Of a stretch of 16,197 nt of DNA, positions 7,572 through 14,228 are shown one piece after another. Source of the stretch: 13-1-40CM-64-14 sp036393975 (GTDB taxonomy: Bacteria > Sysuimicrobiota > Sysuimicrobiia > Sysuimicrobiales > Kaftiobacteriaceae); NCBI GenBank assembly GCA_036393975.1, contig DASWFZ010000063.1, positions 1 to 16,197 on the forward strand, given 5' to 3'. The number at the start of each line of letters is the position of its first letter. Position 1 is the stretch's first letter. The notes under the pieces are model-generated. The model was not told where the DNA came from and did no database searches. It worked only from the letters and a program-made list of their open reading frames with translations. The translations under genes and the position numbers were made by a program.

Positions 7572-8021
7572 TCAGACAGGTCGGAGGGTAATAACTGGCT
7601 TGGGGCGCCGGGTGGTCAACGCGCGGTTCTCGATAATGTGACAGAAGCGTGCGCGGGCAGCGATGGCTTCGGGGGGGAGCCGCGACGCGATCTGCCGTAC
7701 GGTCCGCAGTTCCTCGCGCAGGGCCTGCAACCCAGTCAGCCTCAGATCCAGCTCTGCAATCTTCCGGTCGATGATTTGCAGCACATACGGACAAGGGGAA
7801 GCCCCGTGGTCCCGAACGCTGAGGGTCTCGCGAATATCGGCCAGGGTCAACCCCAGGTCCTTGGCCTTCTTAATGAAATCAAGACGGGTCAGAACATCAT
7901 CGTCGAAACTCCGGTATCCTGACGGTGTGCGCGTGACGCGGGGCAACAGCCCGATCGACTCGTAGTACCGGATCGTCCTGGCCGGCACACCACTGCGTTG
8001 TGCCAACTCGCCGATGCGCAT
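7572..8021 (-). CDS. MerR-family metal-responsive transcription activator
   Basis: A 149-residue regulator. The N-terminal winged helix-turn-helix is classic: MRIGELAQRSGVPARTIRYY, ESIGLLP, SGYR, then DFIKKAKDLGLTLADI. A long dimerisation helix follows (residues about 78-115). Two cysteines are candidates for metal ligands: C77 in ASPCPYV, at the position of the first metal Cys of MerR/ZntR, and C127 in RFCHIIE, at the last one. The middle cysteines of MerR and ZntR are absent. It likely activates the ATPase promoter next door, located between this gene's stop and the ATPase start. Both genes are on the same strand, unlike many merR systems. ATG at 8019-8021 begins the conserved fold; GTG at 8027 is possible. 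Confidence 0.9.
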   Translation of the reverse strand: MRIGELAQRSGVPARTIRYYESIGLLPRVTRTPSGYRSFDDDVLTRLDFIKKAKDLGLTLADIRETLSVRDHGASPCPYVLQIIDRKIAELDLRLTGLQALREELRTVRQIASRLPPEAIAARARFCHIIENRALTTRRPKPVITLRPV

Positions 8022-8038
8022 GTTCACCGGAGCCACCC

Positions 8039-8446
8039 TTACAGCACCACGATCCGACGCGCAGTCATCCTGCACGCACCCACCACAGCCTGAAAGCCGG
8101 CCGCTTCCTCCCGCGCCGCGGCCCCTTCATTTTTGGCGCTGGGCTGCATCCATAGACCTTCGCATCAATGGCAATGACGTCTTTAACGACCGGCGGAACC
8201 GCGGACGGGTGACGGAAGATCGGTACGACGTCTGCACGCGCAGCTACGTCGCGCAGACACCTGTAGACCTTTTCTCCCAGGACCGTATCGGTCATGGGGG
8301 TAAGCCGAATAATTCGGTAGCCGACCTGTTGAAGATATCCCGCCACCTCATAGCTCGGGTGGTCGGGGCGTGTTGGACAGCCCGACCACAGCGACCGTCT
8401 TGGCAGGATCGAATATCTCCGTTAACCCTTCTCGTGTCAGCCGCAT
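8039..8446 (-). pseudogene. CoA-binding (YccU-like) protein gene with two frameshifts
   Basis: Three frames together rebuild one small Rossmann-fold CoA-binding protein. Frame 1 from ATG 8444-8446 gives MRLTREGLTEIFDPAKTVAV, then VGLSNTP. Removing one base from the C-run at 8365-8368 gives DHPSYEVAGYLQQVGYRII, LTPMTDTVLGEKVY and PSAVPPVVKDVIAIDAKV. Adding one base near 8153-8156 then gives WMQPSAKNEGAAAREEAAGF and a TAA at 8039-8041. The two errors cancel, so start and end are in the same frame. Either the gene is decaying or the assembly has two indels. The family binds coenzyme A or a related ligand; function is unclear. It ends about 18 bp before the MerR start, so it may have been the first gene of that transcript. 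Confidence 0.75.
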
Positions 8447-8576
8447 AACTCACTCTATAGCGATCGCAGGAGTTGTTCTAGCCTGGAGCAGTTGAATCCC
8501 ACAACGGCTTGCCCAACGATCCAAATGTACGCCAGACCACCGCGAAACATTTCCCGTTTGTGGTGGAGTTAATCCG

Positions 8577-8582
8577 TATACT
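8577..8582 (+). promoter_or_regulatory. Possible -10 box for the TlpA/CcdA pair
   Basis: TATACT lies 27 bases before the TlpA-like start, a plausible distance. No good -35 box is seen 16-18 bases upstream, but an imperfect dyad (CCACC and AAAC arms against GTTT and GGTGG) at about 8538-8566 could bind an activator. Confidence 0.3.
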
Positions 8583-8609
8583 CATTCTTGCAGGTGCGGG
8601 GGGAAATCC

Positions 8610-9194
8610 ATGCGCGCAAAAACGGCGGTCGTTGGCGTATCCGTGGTTGTCGCGCTTACCGCAATCATAGGCTTCACAGTGTTCCGTCCCGGCGTCCAAA
8701 CGCCGTCCGGTGCAGCGTCTCCTCCGTCGCTGCGGCTCGCACCGGATATCGAGATCACCATGTACCAGGGCCAGGGGGAGGTCGGCGGGGAAAAGATCGT
8801 GCTCTCTGACCTCTGGGAGAAGAGGCGACAACCATCCGTGCTGAATTTCTGGGCAGGATTGTGCCCGCCCTGCCGCGCAGAGATGCCCGATTTTCAGCGG
8901 CTCTACGAGCAACCCAACCGCAAGTTCGCCCTGATCGGTGTCGATATCGGTCCGTTCATTGGCCTGGGTTCCCGCGACGACGCGCGGGCGTTGCTGCGAG
9001 AGCTCAAGATCACCTACCCTGCTGGGTCGACGTTTGACATCAGAACCGTGCGGAACTACGAGATCCTGGGGATGCCAACGACTGTGTTCATCACTGCCGA
9101 TGGACGAATCTGGAGGAAGCACACCGGGCTGTTGACATTCAACCAGATCAAGCCACTTGCCGACGAGCTCACCCGGGTATCGCCTTCGCGATGA
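8610..9194 (+). CDS. TlpA/ResA-like membrane-anchored thioredoxin
   Basis: A 194-residue protein with an uncleaved signal anchor (VVGVSVVVALTAIIGFTVF, residues 7-25), a short linker, and a thioredoxin fold facing outside. The active site is NFWAGLCPPCRAEMP with C85 and C88. The cis-Pro segment is MPTTVFITADG, followed by HTGLLTFNQI. Such proteins reduce disulfides outside the cytoplasm, for instance in cytochrome c maturation or copper-site assembly, or carry peroxidase activity. It is cotranscribed with a CcdA-like protein 20 bp downstream that would keep it reduced. ATG at 8610 has GGGGGGAAA just upstream. No Sec here: the CxxC is intact. Confidence 0.92.
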   Translation: MRAKTAVVGVSVVVALTAIIGFTVFRPGVQTPSGAASPPSLRLAPDIEITMYQGQGEVGGEKIVLSDLWEKRRQPSVLNFWAGLCPPCRAEMPDFQRLYEQPNRKFALIGVDIGPFIGLGSRDDARALLRELKITYPAGSTFDIRTVRNYEILGMPTTVFITADGRIWRKHTGLLTFNQIKPLADELTRVSPSR

Positions 9195-9214
9195 CTCCCT
9201 GAGGCTTCCGGACG

Positions 9215-10072
9215 ATGGCCAATGAATCCCGAACTCCTCCGCTGGCCATCCGGCGCGCCAATCAGCTCCAGGTGGCGGCCGCGCTGCTCCTGCTGTCTGC
9301 TCTCGCTGTGATCGGGTCACTGGCCCTCCTGATCGCCGTTCGAAATCGTGCGGAAGGCACGGTGGCGGATCTCGCGACGCTGATCCCGCTGGGGTGGGCC
9401 TTCGCAGCAGGGATGGTCGCCAGCGTGAACCCGTGCGGCTTCTTCATGCTCCCCGCGTATCTTTCGTATCAGCTAGGAGTCCGCAGCGCTGGCTTTGAGC
9501 AGTCATCGCGAGTCAGTCGCGCGGCACACGCCCTGGCTCTGGGAGTAGTCGCGACATCGGGCTTTCTGCTCATCCTGGCGGCGGTGGGAGTGGTGATTGC
9601 GGCGGGAGGCCAGTGGCTCATTCGGACCTTCCCCTACGCCGGCGTGGCCATGGGGGGTGCGCTCACCATTTTTGGCGCGTGGATGCTGCGTAGTAGCCGG
9701 ACCTTCGGGCTGCTTGTCGCCAGCCGGGCTCACGTCGCCCCGCGACGGAGCCTACGGAACGTCTTTCTATTTGGCATTTCCTATGCCATCGGCTCGCTCA
9801 GCTGCACCTTGCCGGTGTTCCTGCTGGTGGTAGGGACGTCGCTGGCCTCGCGGGGACTGCTGGCGTCCTTTGGCCAATTCATTAGCTTCGGCCTGGGCAT
9901 GGGGACGATTCTGATAGCCATCACCATTGGCGCGGCGCTGTTCCAGGATGCGTTGGCGGGGATGGTGCGCGCAATCGTCCCCTACGTGCACCGGGCCAGC
10001 GCGCTCTTCCTCATCGGCGCTGGTCTCTACTTGGTCTACTACTGGGTCTGGTTCTCCGGCTCGATCCTCTGA
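9215..10072 (+). CDS. ccdA: CcdA/DsbD-beta-like transmembrane electron transporter
   Basis: A 285-residue membrane protein with an N-terminal extra helix (residues 20-42) followed by a six-helix CcdA core. The two essential cysteines are visible: C74 in SVNPCGFFMLPAYL and C197 in GSLSCTLPVFL. They shuttle electrons from cytoplasmic thioredoxin to outside thioredoxins such as the TlpA-like protein encoded directly upstream. The ATG at 9215-9217 has only a weak site (TGAGG about 11 bases away), so translation may be coupled to the upstream gene. It connects the cytoplasmic thioredoxin at 14229 with extracytoplasmic targets (inference). The extra N-terminal segment is longer than in short CcdA proteins. 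Confidence 0.92.
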   Translation: MANESRTPPLAIRRANQLQVAAALLLLSALAVIGSLALLIAVRNRAEGTVADLATLIPLGWAFAAGMVASVNPCGFFMLPAYLSYQLGVRSAGFEQSSRVSRAAHALALGVVATSGFLLILAAVGVVIAAGGQWLIRTFPYAGVAMGGALTIFGAWMLRSSRTFGLLVASRAHVAPRRSLRNVFLFGISYAIGSLSCTLPVFLLVVGTSLASRGLLASFGQFISFGLGMGTILIAITIGAALFQDALAGMVRAIVPYVHRASALFLIGAGLYLVYYWVWFSGSIL

Positions 10073-10150
10073 ACGGCACTACGACTCGGCGTGGGCGGCG
10101 GCTGTGAGAAGGGATACCTGGCCGATCCGTTCGGACATCACCGCGGCCGT

Positions 10151-10852
10151 CTATCCGAATGCGGCGCGGTACTCCCGTATGGCCTTGGGCCCGTTCCGCT
10201 CGAGCCCCTTGTAGAACGCGCCCATGTCTTTGTTCTTGAAATCGAGCCGCTCGACCCGGAAGGGCGCCAGGCGTTCGCCCGCCCGGCGGCGTGTCGCAAC
10301 CTCCAGGAAGTACTCCATCGCGTTCGACACGCTGTGATGGTCGGTCCAGTCGGACTTGTACACTGGGACGCCTGATTTCGCAAAGATCCACGTCATGTTC
10401 GGCATAGACCCGTAGGCTCGGTGGCATGCACCATCGAGGGCGTCCACCAGGATCGGGCGCGTGACACCTAGCTTCTCTCGCAAGTCGCGGGCGTGTTGGA
10501 ACTTCCGCTCCATGGAAGCTAGATGTGGATAGTTCTCACCGGGGTGCGCTTCGTGTGTGTACAGGAAGATCGAGCCCACGTTCTGTGAGGCGAAGCGGTC
10601 TGCGATCGCGTTCATCGATGGCGCCGCCATCGCGCAGTACGGTCAGGTGAAGCTCCCGAACTCTACGATCAAATACGTGTAACGGGACCAGGTGGCGCTC
10701 AGGCTGGTCGCGCGGCCGTCGAGGTTCCACAGTGGAAAGTCCGGAGACGGCTCGCCCAGCAACGGGCTCGCGGTGAAGTTGAGCCAACGCATGAATTTCT
10801 CAGGGATGAACTCATCATAGTTGTAACTCGCAAGCAGCTCTGGGTCGCCCAT
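10151..10852 (-). CDS. Deiodinase-like selenoprotein (Sec70), thioredoxin fold
   Basis: A 233-residue protein read through TGA at 10643-10645. The N-terminal part has GEPSPDFPLWNLDGR, a peroxiredoxin/deiodinase entry strand, then LIVEFGSFT-Sec-PYCAMAAPSM with Sec70 and Cys73. Next is FLYTHEAHPGENYPH, closely matching the YIxEAH segment of iodothyronine deiodinases. Then come HRAYGSMPNMTWIF and a helical C-terminal tail. Bacterial deiodinase-like selenoproteins are a recognised class; their substrate is not settled, and deiodination should not be assumed. The UxxC pair suggests a disulfide or peroxide reductase. ATG at 10850-10852 follows AAGGAGAA. It is convergent with ccdA and separated from the upstream minus-strand genes by a terminator, so it probably has its own promoter. 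Confidence 0.88.
10616..10632 (-). promoter_or_regulatory. Candidate SECIS of the deiodinase-like gene
   Basis: On the minus strand CGATGGC pairs perfectly with GCCATCG around a three-base loop GGC. The loop starts 17 nt after the TGA at 10643-10645, the shortest spacing of the five elements in the window. Confidence 0.78.
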
Positions 10853-10982
10853 GGTGTTCTCCTTCCCGAACGCTCATCCAACACCCGGCGCAAAATCCTG
10901 TGCAGGAATCCCGTCCAAGCCAGATCCGTTTTCCATCTCACGTCAGGGGGGTTGGGAGTTCGGGCGTGCTAATCATGATACT

Positions 10983-11016
10983 AAAAAGGGCCCGGCCGCA
11001 CGGATGCGGCGAGCCC
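10983..11016 (-). terminator. Rho-independent terminator after the HWH protein gene
   Basis: On the minus strand GGGCTCGCCGCA pairs with TGCGGCCGGGCCC, with small mismatches, and is followed by TTTTTAG. It starts about 20 bases after the stop at 11036 and ends the minus-strand unit that begins at 13278. Confidence 0.85.
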
Positions 11017-11035
11017 TCTCCAGCGTCGTCTAAAC

Positions 11036-11842
11036 CTACTTCTTTACGTTGACTGTCACGGCCGCTTCCACCGCCGGCGAGAATGGTGCGTGGAGGTTGT
11101 CAACAAGGAGAACGAAGAACTTATGGCTCCCCGGCTTGATCCCGGCCAACGGTACCTCAAACGTGTTCGAGCACCCCATAGCCAGCATCGTCAACATCCC
11201 CATCATCGGCCCTTGCGTGGTATCGACATTCACGTGCCAGTGGCCGGTGCCGTCCACTTTGGGTCGGCCGAGGAGGTCGCACGAGAGACGGAAGTTCCGC
11301 ACATCAAAGACCAAGGAAAACGTCTGCCCTGACACCGTCGCCCCATTCTTAGGCGACAGGATGCTGACGCTAGGTTTGCCAAGGTTTAGACTCCTTACCG
11401 GGGGCAGCGGGTTGGCAGGCTGATAATCGAACGTGGCCATGACCTCGGCCTTGTCCAGTTCCTCATGGTCATTCTGGGCCGGTACTGCGGCCAGGATGTG
11501 TTTGCCAGGTTTGACGTTTTGCAGGACGAGCGTGGAGACCGGATCGCAGATCATGTTGACAAGTCCTTTGTCGAGCAACAAGTGCCAGTGACCCGAACCG
11601 GTTTTGTTTGGCGTGCCGGCCAACGAGCAGTCTAAGGTCCAGTTGCGGATCTGTAAGATAATTGGCACAGCGTTGGCGGTCACCACCTCACCATCCTTGG
11701 GCGAGACGATGGTGATCTGCGGTTCGACTCCCTGGGCCCGGACCCCCTGGGGCGCGCTACCCGCCCACAGGCTGAGAGCGGTAATCACTATCAGCGGGAG
11801 CACCACCCGGCCAATCCGCAGCAAACGGCAGCACATGCGCAT
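11036..11842 (-). CDS. Exported duplicated-domain protein with HWH and paired cysteines
   Basis: A 268-residue protein with a signal peptide (hydrophobic residues 12-28, cleavage near VRAQG 34-38) and two copies of one beta-sandwich-like domain, about 41-140 and 157-266. Each copy runs: ITIVSPKDGEVV or VSILSPKNGATV; a Cys (C72, C188) in a WTLDC or FRLSC strand; GSGHWHLLLD or GTGHWHVNVD; a second Cys (C99, C224); and an exit strand KPGKHILAAV or KPGSHKFFVLL. The strand with HWH recalls the DUF4399 type. The paired Cys may form a disulfide in each domain, and the histidines could bind metal (inference). The function is unknown. ATG 11840-11842 follows GGGAGGTG. It lies after the DUF3179 gene on the same strand. 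Confidence 0.82.
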   Translation of the reverse strand: MRMCCRLLRIGRVVLPLIVITALSLWAGSAPQGVRAQGVEPQITIVSPKDGEVVTANAVPIILQIRNWTLDCSLAGTPNKTGSGHWHLLLDKGLVNMICDPVSTLVLQNVKPGKHILAAVPAQNDHEELDKAEVMATFDYQPANPLPPVRSLNLGKPSVSILSPKNGATVSGQTFSLVFDVRNFRLSCDLLGRPKVDGTGHWHVNVDTTQGPMMGMLTMLAMGCSNTFEVPLAGIKPGSHKFFVLLVDNLHAPFSPAVEAAVTVNVKK

Positions 11843-11959
11843 CTTTGCACCTCCCGGCGAGAAAAAATTGGAGAGAGCGGCTAAGAAGGTTCCTCAATAC
11901 ATAGCTTACGGACGGGGAAACCTCAGTGCTGTGGCCTGGCTTACACTACTCCCTAAGGG

Positions 11960-13087
11960 TCAGAACTGATAGATCCGCGTCTTTGGTTTGAACACCGCCC
12001 AGGAGAACCAGAAGTGGTTGCCGCTGACGACCGGGGTCAGGCGTTTGCCCGCCAGCGGCCCTGCCATGGCCACTCCCAGGATGTTCCAGGTACTCCCGGT
12101 CTGGGTGTCGATGAACTGGGCGTTGCTTGTCTTGAACGTCAGCCCCTTTCCTTCCAACGTGCGCTCAAAGACAGTGGCGGTCCCCACGTCGCGCGAATCT
12201 GAGATGCTGCCGCCATCGAGCGCAGAGGTGACGCCCTTGGTGAAAAGCACGACGATGGGCCTGCCGCCGGCGGTGTCGTTGACCACGCGGACCTTTTCCA
12301 TCACGCCGAACGGATACGCCACATCTTCGCCGTTCAGCGAGATTGTGACCACGCGCTCCATCGGCGGCAGGCGACCGTCCTTCGGCCCACGGTAAAGAAA
12401 CGGCGAGGAATTGATATCGTCATAACCCACGTACGGGTTGCGGCCGTATGACCGGCCGTGGCCGGTCTCACGGTTCAGCACCTTCCCTCCCGGATAGGTC
12501 AGTTTGAACGTCTCCCACGAAATGATCTGAGAAGGCACAAACACCAGGCGCTTGCCGGTCATCTCGCCGACGATCGCCTCGCCGGTGACCTGCTGCCACC
12601 AGGATTCCGTCTGCCGGTCGTACATGACCAGGTCCGAGAACCGCACCTTACCGGTTGTGCCAAAGTCCACCACCCGACCTTCCAGCCGGCGGTCAAATAC
12701 GATGGAGGTGTTGCACAGTGGACAGAACGTCACCGCCACCGGCAGCCCGGCTACGGTGTCGTTGGCAATTTCGTGCCAGATCAGGATCTGCAGGGGATAG
12801 GCGCGCCCCTCCCCCGCGTGCCCAAAAAGGATCACCGGCTCTCGGGGCTTCAGCCACTTATCTGCATCAGCGACGGCATCAAACCGCGGCGTGTCGATGG
12901 CAGGAATGCCATCTTTGGAGGGCCCGCCAGACACGATCTCGTTGAGAGGTACGCTGTGCTTTGTAAAATCCGTAGTCCACTCCGAGGTATCAAAGGGAAT
13001 GCGCTGACCGTCGCCCCAGGAGCTCGCGTCACCCCCAAGGACAGCCAGCACGACTGTCGCGGCAACTAGCGTGGCAGATCTCATCAT
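11960..13087 (-). CDS. DUF3179 domain protein, exported
   Basis: A 375-residue protein with a signal peptide (ATLVAATVVLAVLGGDASS, residues 5-23). It has the family marks: IPAIDTPRFD near 61-70; YPLQILIWHEIANDTVAG; VAVTFCPLCNTSIVFDR with C122-x2-C125; a VMYDRQTESWWQQVTGEAI segment; and a long repeat-like C-terminal half with VGYDDINSSPFL and VSGNHFWFSWAVF. DUF3179 proteins are common, extracytoplasmic and of unknown function; the CPLC pair suggests a redox or metal site. Start at ATG 13087, with GAGGG immediately before it; a second ATG follows directly. The stop of the small gene upstream (TAG at 13102) is part of TAGGAG, 15 bp before this start, which implies translational coupling. Confidence 0.92.
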   Translation of the reverse strand: MMRSATLVAATVVLAVLGGDASSWGDGQRIPFDTSEWTTDFTKHSVPLNEIVSGGPSKDGIPAIDTPRFDAVADADKWLKPREPVILFGHAGEGRAYPLQILIWHEIANDTVAGLPVAVTFCPLCNTSIVFDRRLEGRVVDFGTTGKVRFSDLVMYDRQTESWWQQVTGEAIVGEMTGKRLVFVPSQIISWETFKLTYPGGKVLNRETGHGRSYGRNPYVGYDDINSSPFLYRGPKDGRLPPMERVVTISLNGEDVAYPFGVMEKVRVVNDTAGGRPIVVLFTKGVTSALDGGSISDSRDVGTATVFERTLEGKGLTFKTSNAQFIDTQTGSTWNILGVAMAGPLAGKRLTPVVSGNHFWFSWAVFKPKTRIYQF

Positions 13088-13101
13088 CCCTCAGGAAACT
13101 C

Positions 13102-13278
13102 CTACGAGGGTTTCCCGTGGGCCATCCGCATGTGTTCCTGGAGACCGGTCTGCGTGTAAAATTCCTGGCCGCAGTGTTTCCCCACGACCTTCTTCTCCTG
13201 CCCATGGGCCTTGGCCTGATGCCGCGCCAGCTCTTCCTCATTCTTGAACTCCACGCCGCAACATGACAACTGGGCCAT
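13102..13278 (-). CDS. Small degenerate C2H2-like zinc-finger protein
   Basis: A 58-residue protein with two finger-like units: CCGVEFKNEEELARHQAKAH (C6, C7, H20, H25) and HCGQEFYTQTGLQEHMRMAH (C36, H49, H54). The spacing of Cys, Phe, Leu, His, His is right, but the first Cys of each CxxC is missing: L4 and G33 occupy those places. C6 or H35 could substitute as ligands, or zinc may not be bound. The ATG follows AGGAGGAGAG. It is the first gene of the unit with DUF3179. Function unknown: a small DNA- or protein-binding protein or a metal sink are options. Confidence 0.8.
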   Translation of the reverse strand: MAQLSCCGVEFKNEEELARHQAKAHGQEKKVVGKHCGQEFYTQTGLQEHMRMAHGKPS

Positions 13279-13296
13279 GTGTTCTCTCCTCCTCGA

Positions 13297-13332
13297 TGCT
13301 GTCGAGTTCATACTTGCTGTCGAGTTCATACT
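13297..13332 (-). repeat. Two perfect tandem 18-bp repeats upstream of the C2H2-like gene
   Basis: TGCTGTCGAGTTCATACT occurs at 13297-13314 and again, back to back, at 13315-13332. It lies just upstream of the Shine-Dalgarno of the C2H2-like gene, so it falls in its leader or promoter. It may be a regulator site pair or a recent slippage duplication. Confidence 0.8.
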
Positions 13333-13413
13333 ATGGTGGGGGCCCGTCATGGAATGTAATGCGGCCCACATTGGCCAACACCCGCTTGAACTTCTGAGAC
13401 GACCGCACCAGTC

Positions 13414-13460
13414 GGTACCACGGTACCGGTACGGGCGGGGGTCTTCCCGGTACCCCCGTC
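13414..13460. repeat. Cluster of three GGTACC palindromes with a hairpin
   Basis: GGTACC appears at 13414-13419, 13422-13427 and 13449-13454, with ACCGGT overlapping the second. CGGGGGT and ACCCCCG at about 13436-13458 can pair across a nine-base loop. The cluster is between two divergent genes (starts at 13278 and 13527), so it may be a regulatory region. Confidence 0.4.
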
Positions 13461-13526
13461 TGTAGCCGATCTTGCTACACCTTTCTATGATGGGACCAAT
13501 CAAATATCACCGAGGAGGGAACGACA

Positions 13527-13673
13527 ATGGCCAAGTCGATCAGTTGCAACTGCGGGTGGCACGAGCACGGGACTGAGAAGGAGCTTGTAGAGGCCTTCGT
13601 CCAGCATGCGCAGGAAGGACACGGGAAACAGGTCTCCCGAGAGCAGGCGGCGTCGCTGATCCGGGAGGAATGA
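13527..13673 (+). CDS. DUF1059 miniprotein
   Basis: A 48-residue protein: MAKSISCNCGWHEHG, then TEKELVEAFVQHAQEGHG and a helix SREQAASLIREE. This is the DUF1059 layout, with the typical MAKSISC start and AxHGK ending of the helix. The C7-x-C9, H12, H14 and the later H27 and H32 could form a zinc site (inference). ATG 13527 follows GAGGAGGGA. Function unknown. It is 51 bp upstream of the membrane protein gene and likely cotranscribed. Confidence 0.85.
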   Translation: MAKSISCNCGWHEHGTEKELVEAFVQHAQEGHGKQVSREQAASLIREE

Positions 13674-13724
13674 GTCCCGCAAACTTATCAGGGATGTGAT
13701 TCTACACTGAGGAGGGTGATTGCG

Positions 13725-14201
13725 ATGGATATTCGTCGTGTGCTCGCAGGCGGAATCGTGGCAAGCCTTGTCATGGGAATGATTGAGATGGTCTATGAAG
13801 CGGTTGCGGGAAGCGGATTCTGGGCGCCCGTGGTCTACATTGGAGCGACGGTGCTCCGTGGGCTGCAGGCTGTCCAGGCGCCGGTCGCGTTCAACTTCTG
13901 GGGCGTGGTCCTGGGGCTGATGGGACACATGATGAACTCGATCATCCTCGGCTTCATCTTCGCAGCGCTGTTCGCCCGCGGCTCCCGAGCTCGGGGCACC
14001 CTGGTCACGTCGGGGGCAGCCTACGGGCTGGCGGTGTTCTTCCTAATGTGGTACCTGGTGGTTCCGGCAATCGATCCGGTGCTTCGACATCTGAACGCAA
14101 CGGCATTCGCTATCGCCCACATCATGTGGGGTGCCGCGTTGGGATTGCTGGCCGCGACCCGCAAGGAGCCCGCGCTGCAGGTGAAGACGGCCTCGGCCTA
14201 A
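13725..14201 (+). CDS. Four-helix integral membrane protein, function unknown
   Basis: A 158-residue protein with four hydrophobic segments: about 5-28, 62-90 (VVLGLMGHMMNSIILGFIFAA), 95-115 (TSGAAYGLAVFFLMWYLVV) and 126-146 (FAIAHIMWGAALGLLAA). Histidines at GHMMNS, LRHLN and AHIMWG lie in or near the membrane, which could bind a metal or haem, but this is speculation. I do not recognise a named family with confidence. ATG 13725 is preceded by GAGGAGGG about nine bases upstream; GTG at 13716 overlaps the site and is unlikely. It is 27 bp before trxA. Confidence 0.82.
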   Translation: MDIRRVLAGGIVASLVMGMIEMVYEAVAGSGFWAPVVYIGATVLRGLQAVQAPVAFNFWGVVLGLMGHMMNSIILGFIFAALFARGSRARGTLVTSGAAYGLAVFFLMWYLVVPAIDPVLRHLNATAFAIAHIMWGAALGLLAATRKEPALQVKTASA

Positions 14202-14228
14202 CCGAGGGGACAGAGGGAGGTCTAACAC

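Noticed and set aside
8478..9320. Long minus-strand open frame opposite the TlpA-like gene
   Set aside because: A shadow of the real TlpA/CcdA genes: no family resemblance, basic low-complexity composition and no good start site.
515..10852. UGA reassigned to Trp or Gly, as in some candidate phyla
   Set aside because: UGA ends several normal genes here (for example 9192-9194, 10070-10072, 13671-13673), Trp is always UGG, and all five internal UGAs fall at Cys sites followed by a hairpin.
11960..11962. TGA at the end of the DUF3179 protein as a Sec codon
   Set aside because: The DUF3179 domain is complete and what follows is neither conserved nor preceded by a hairpin.
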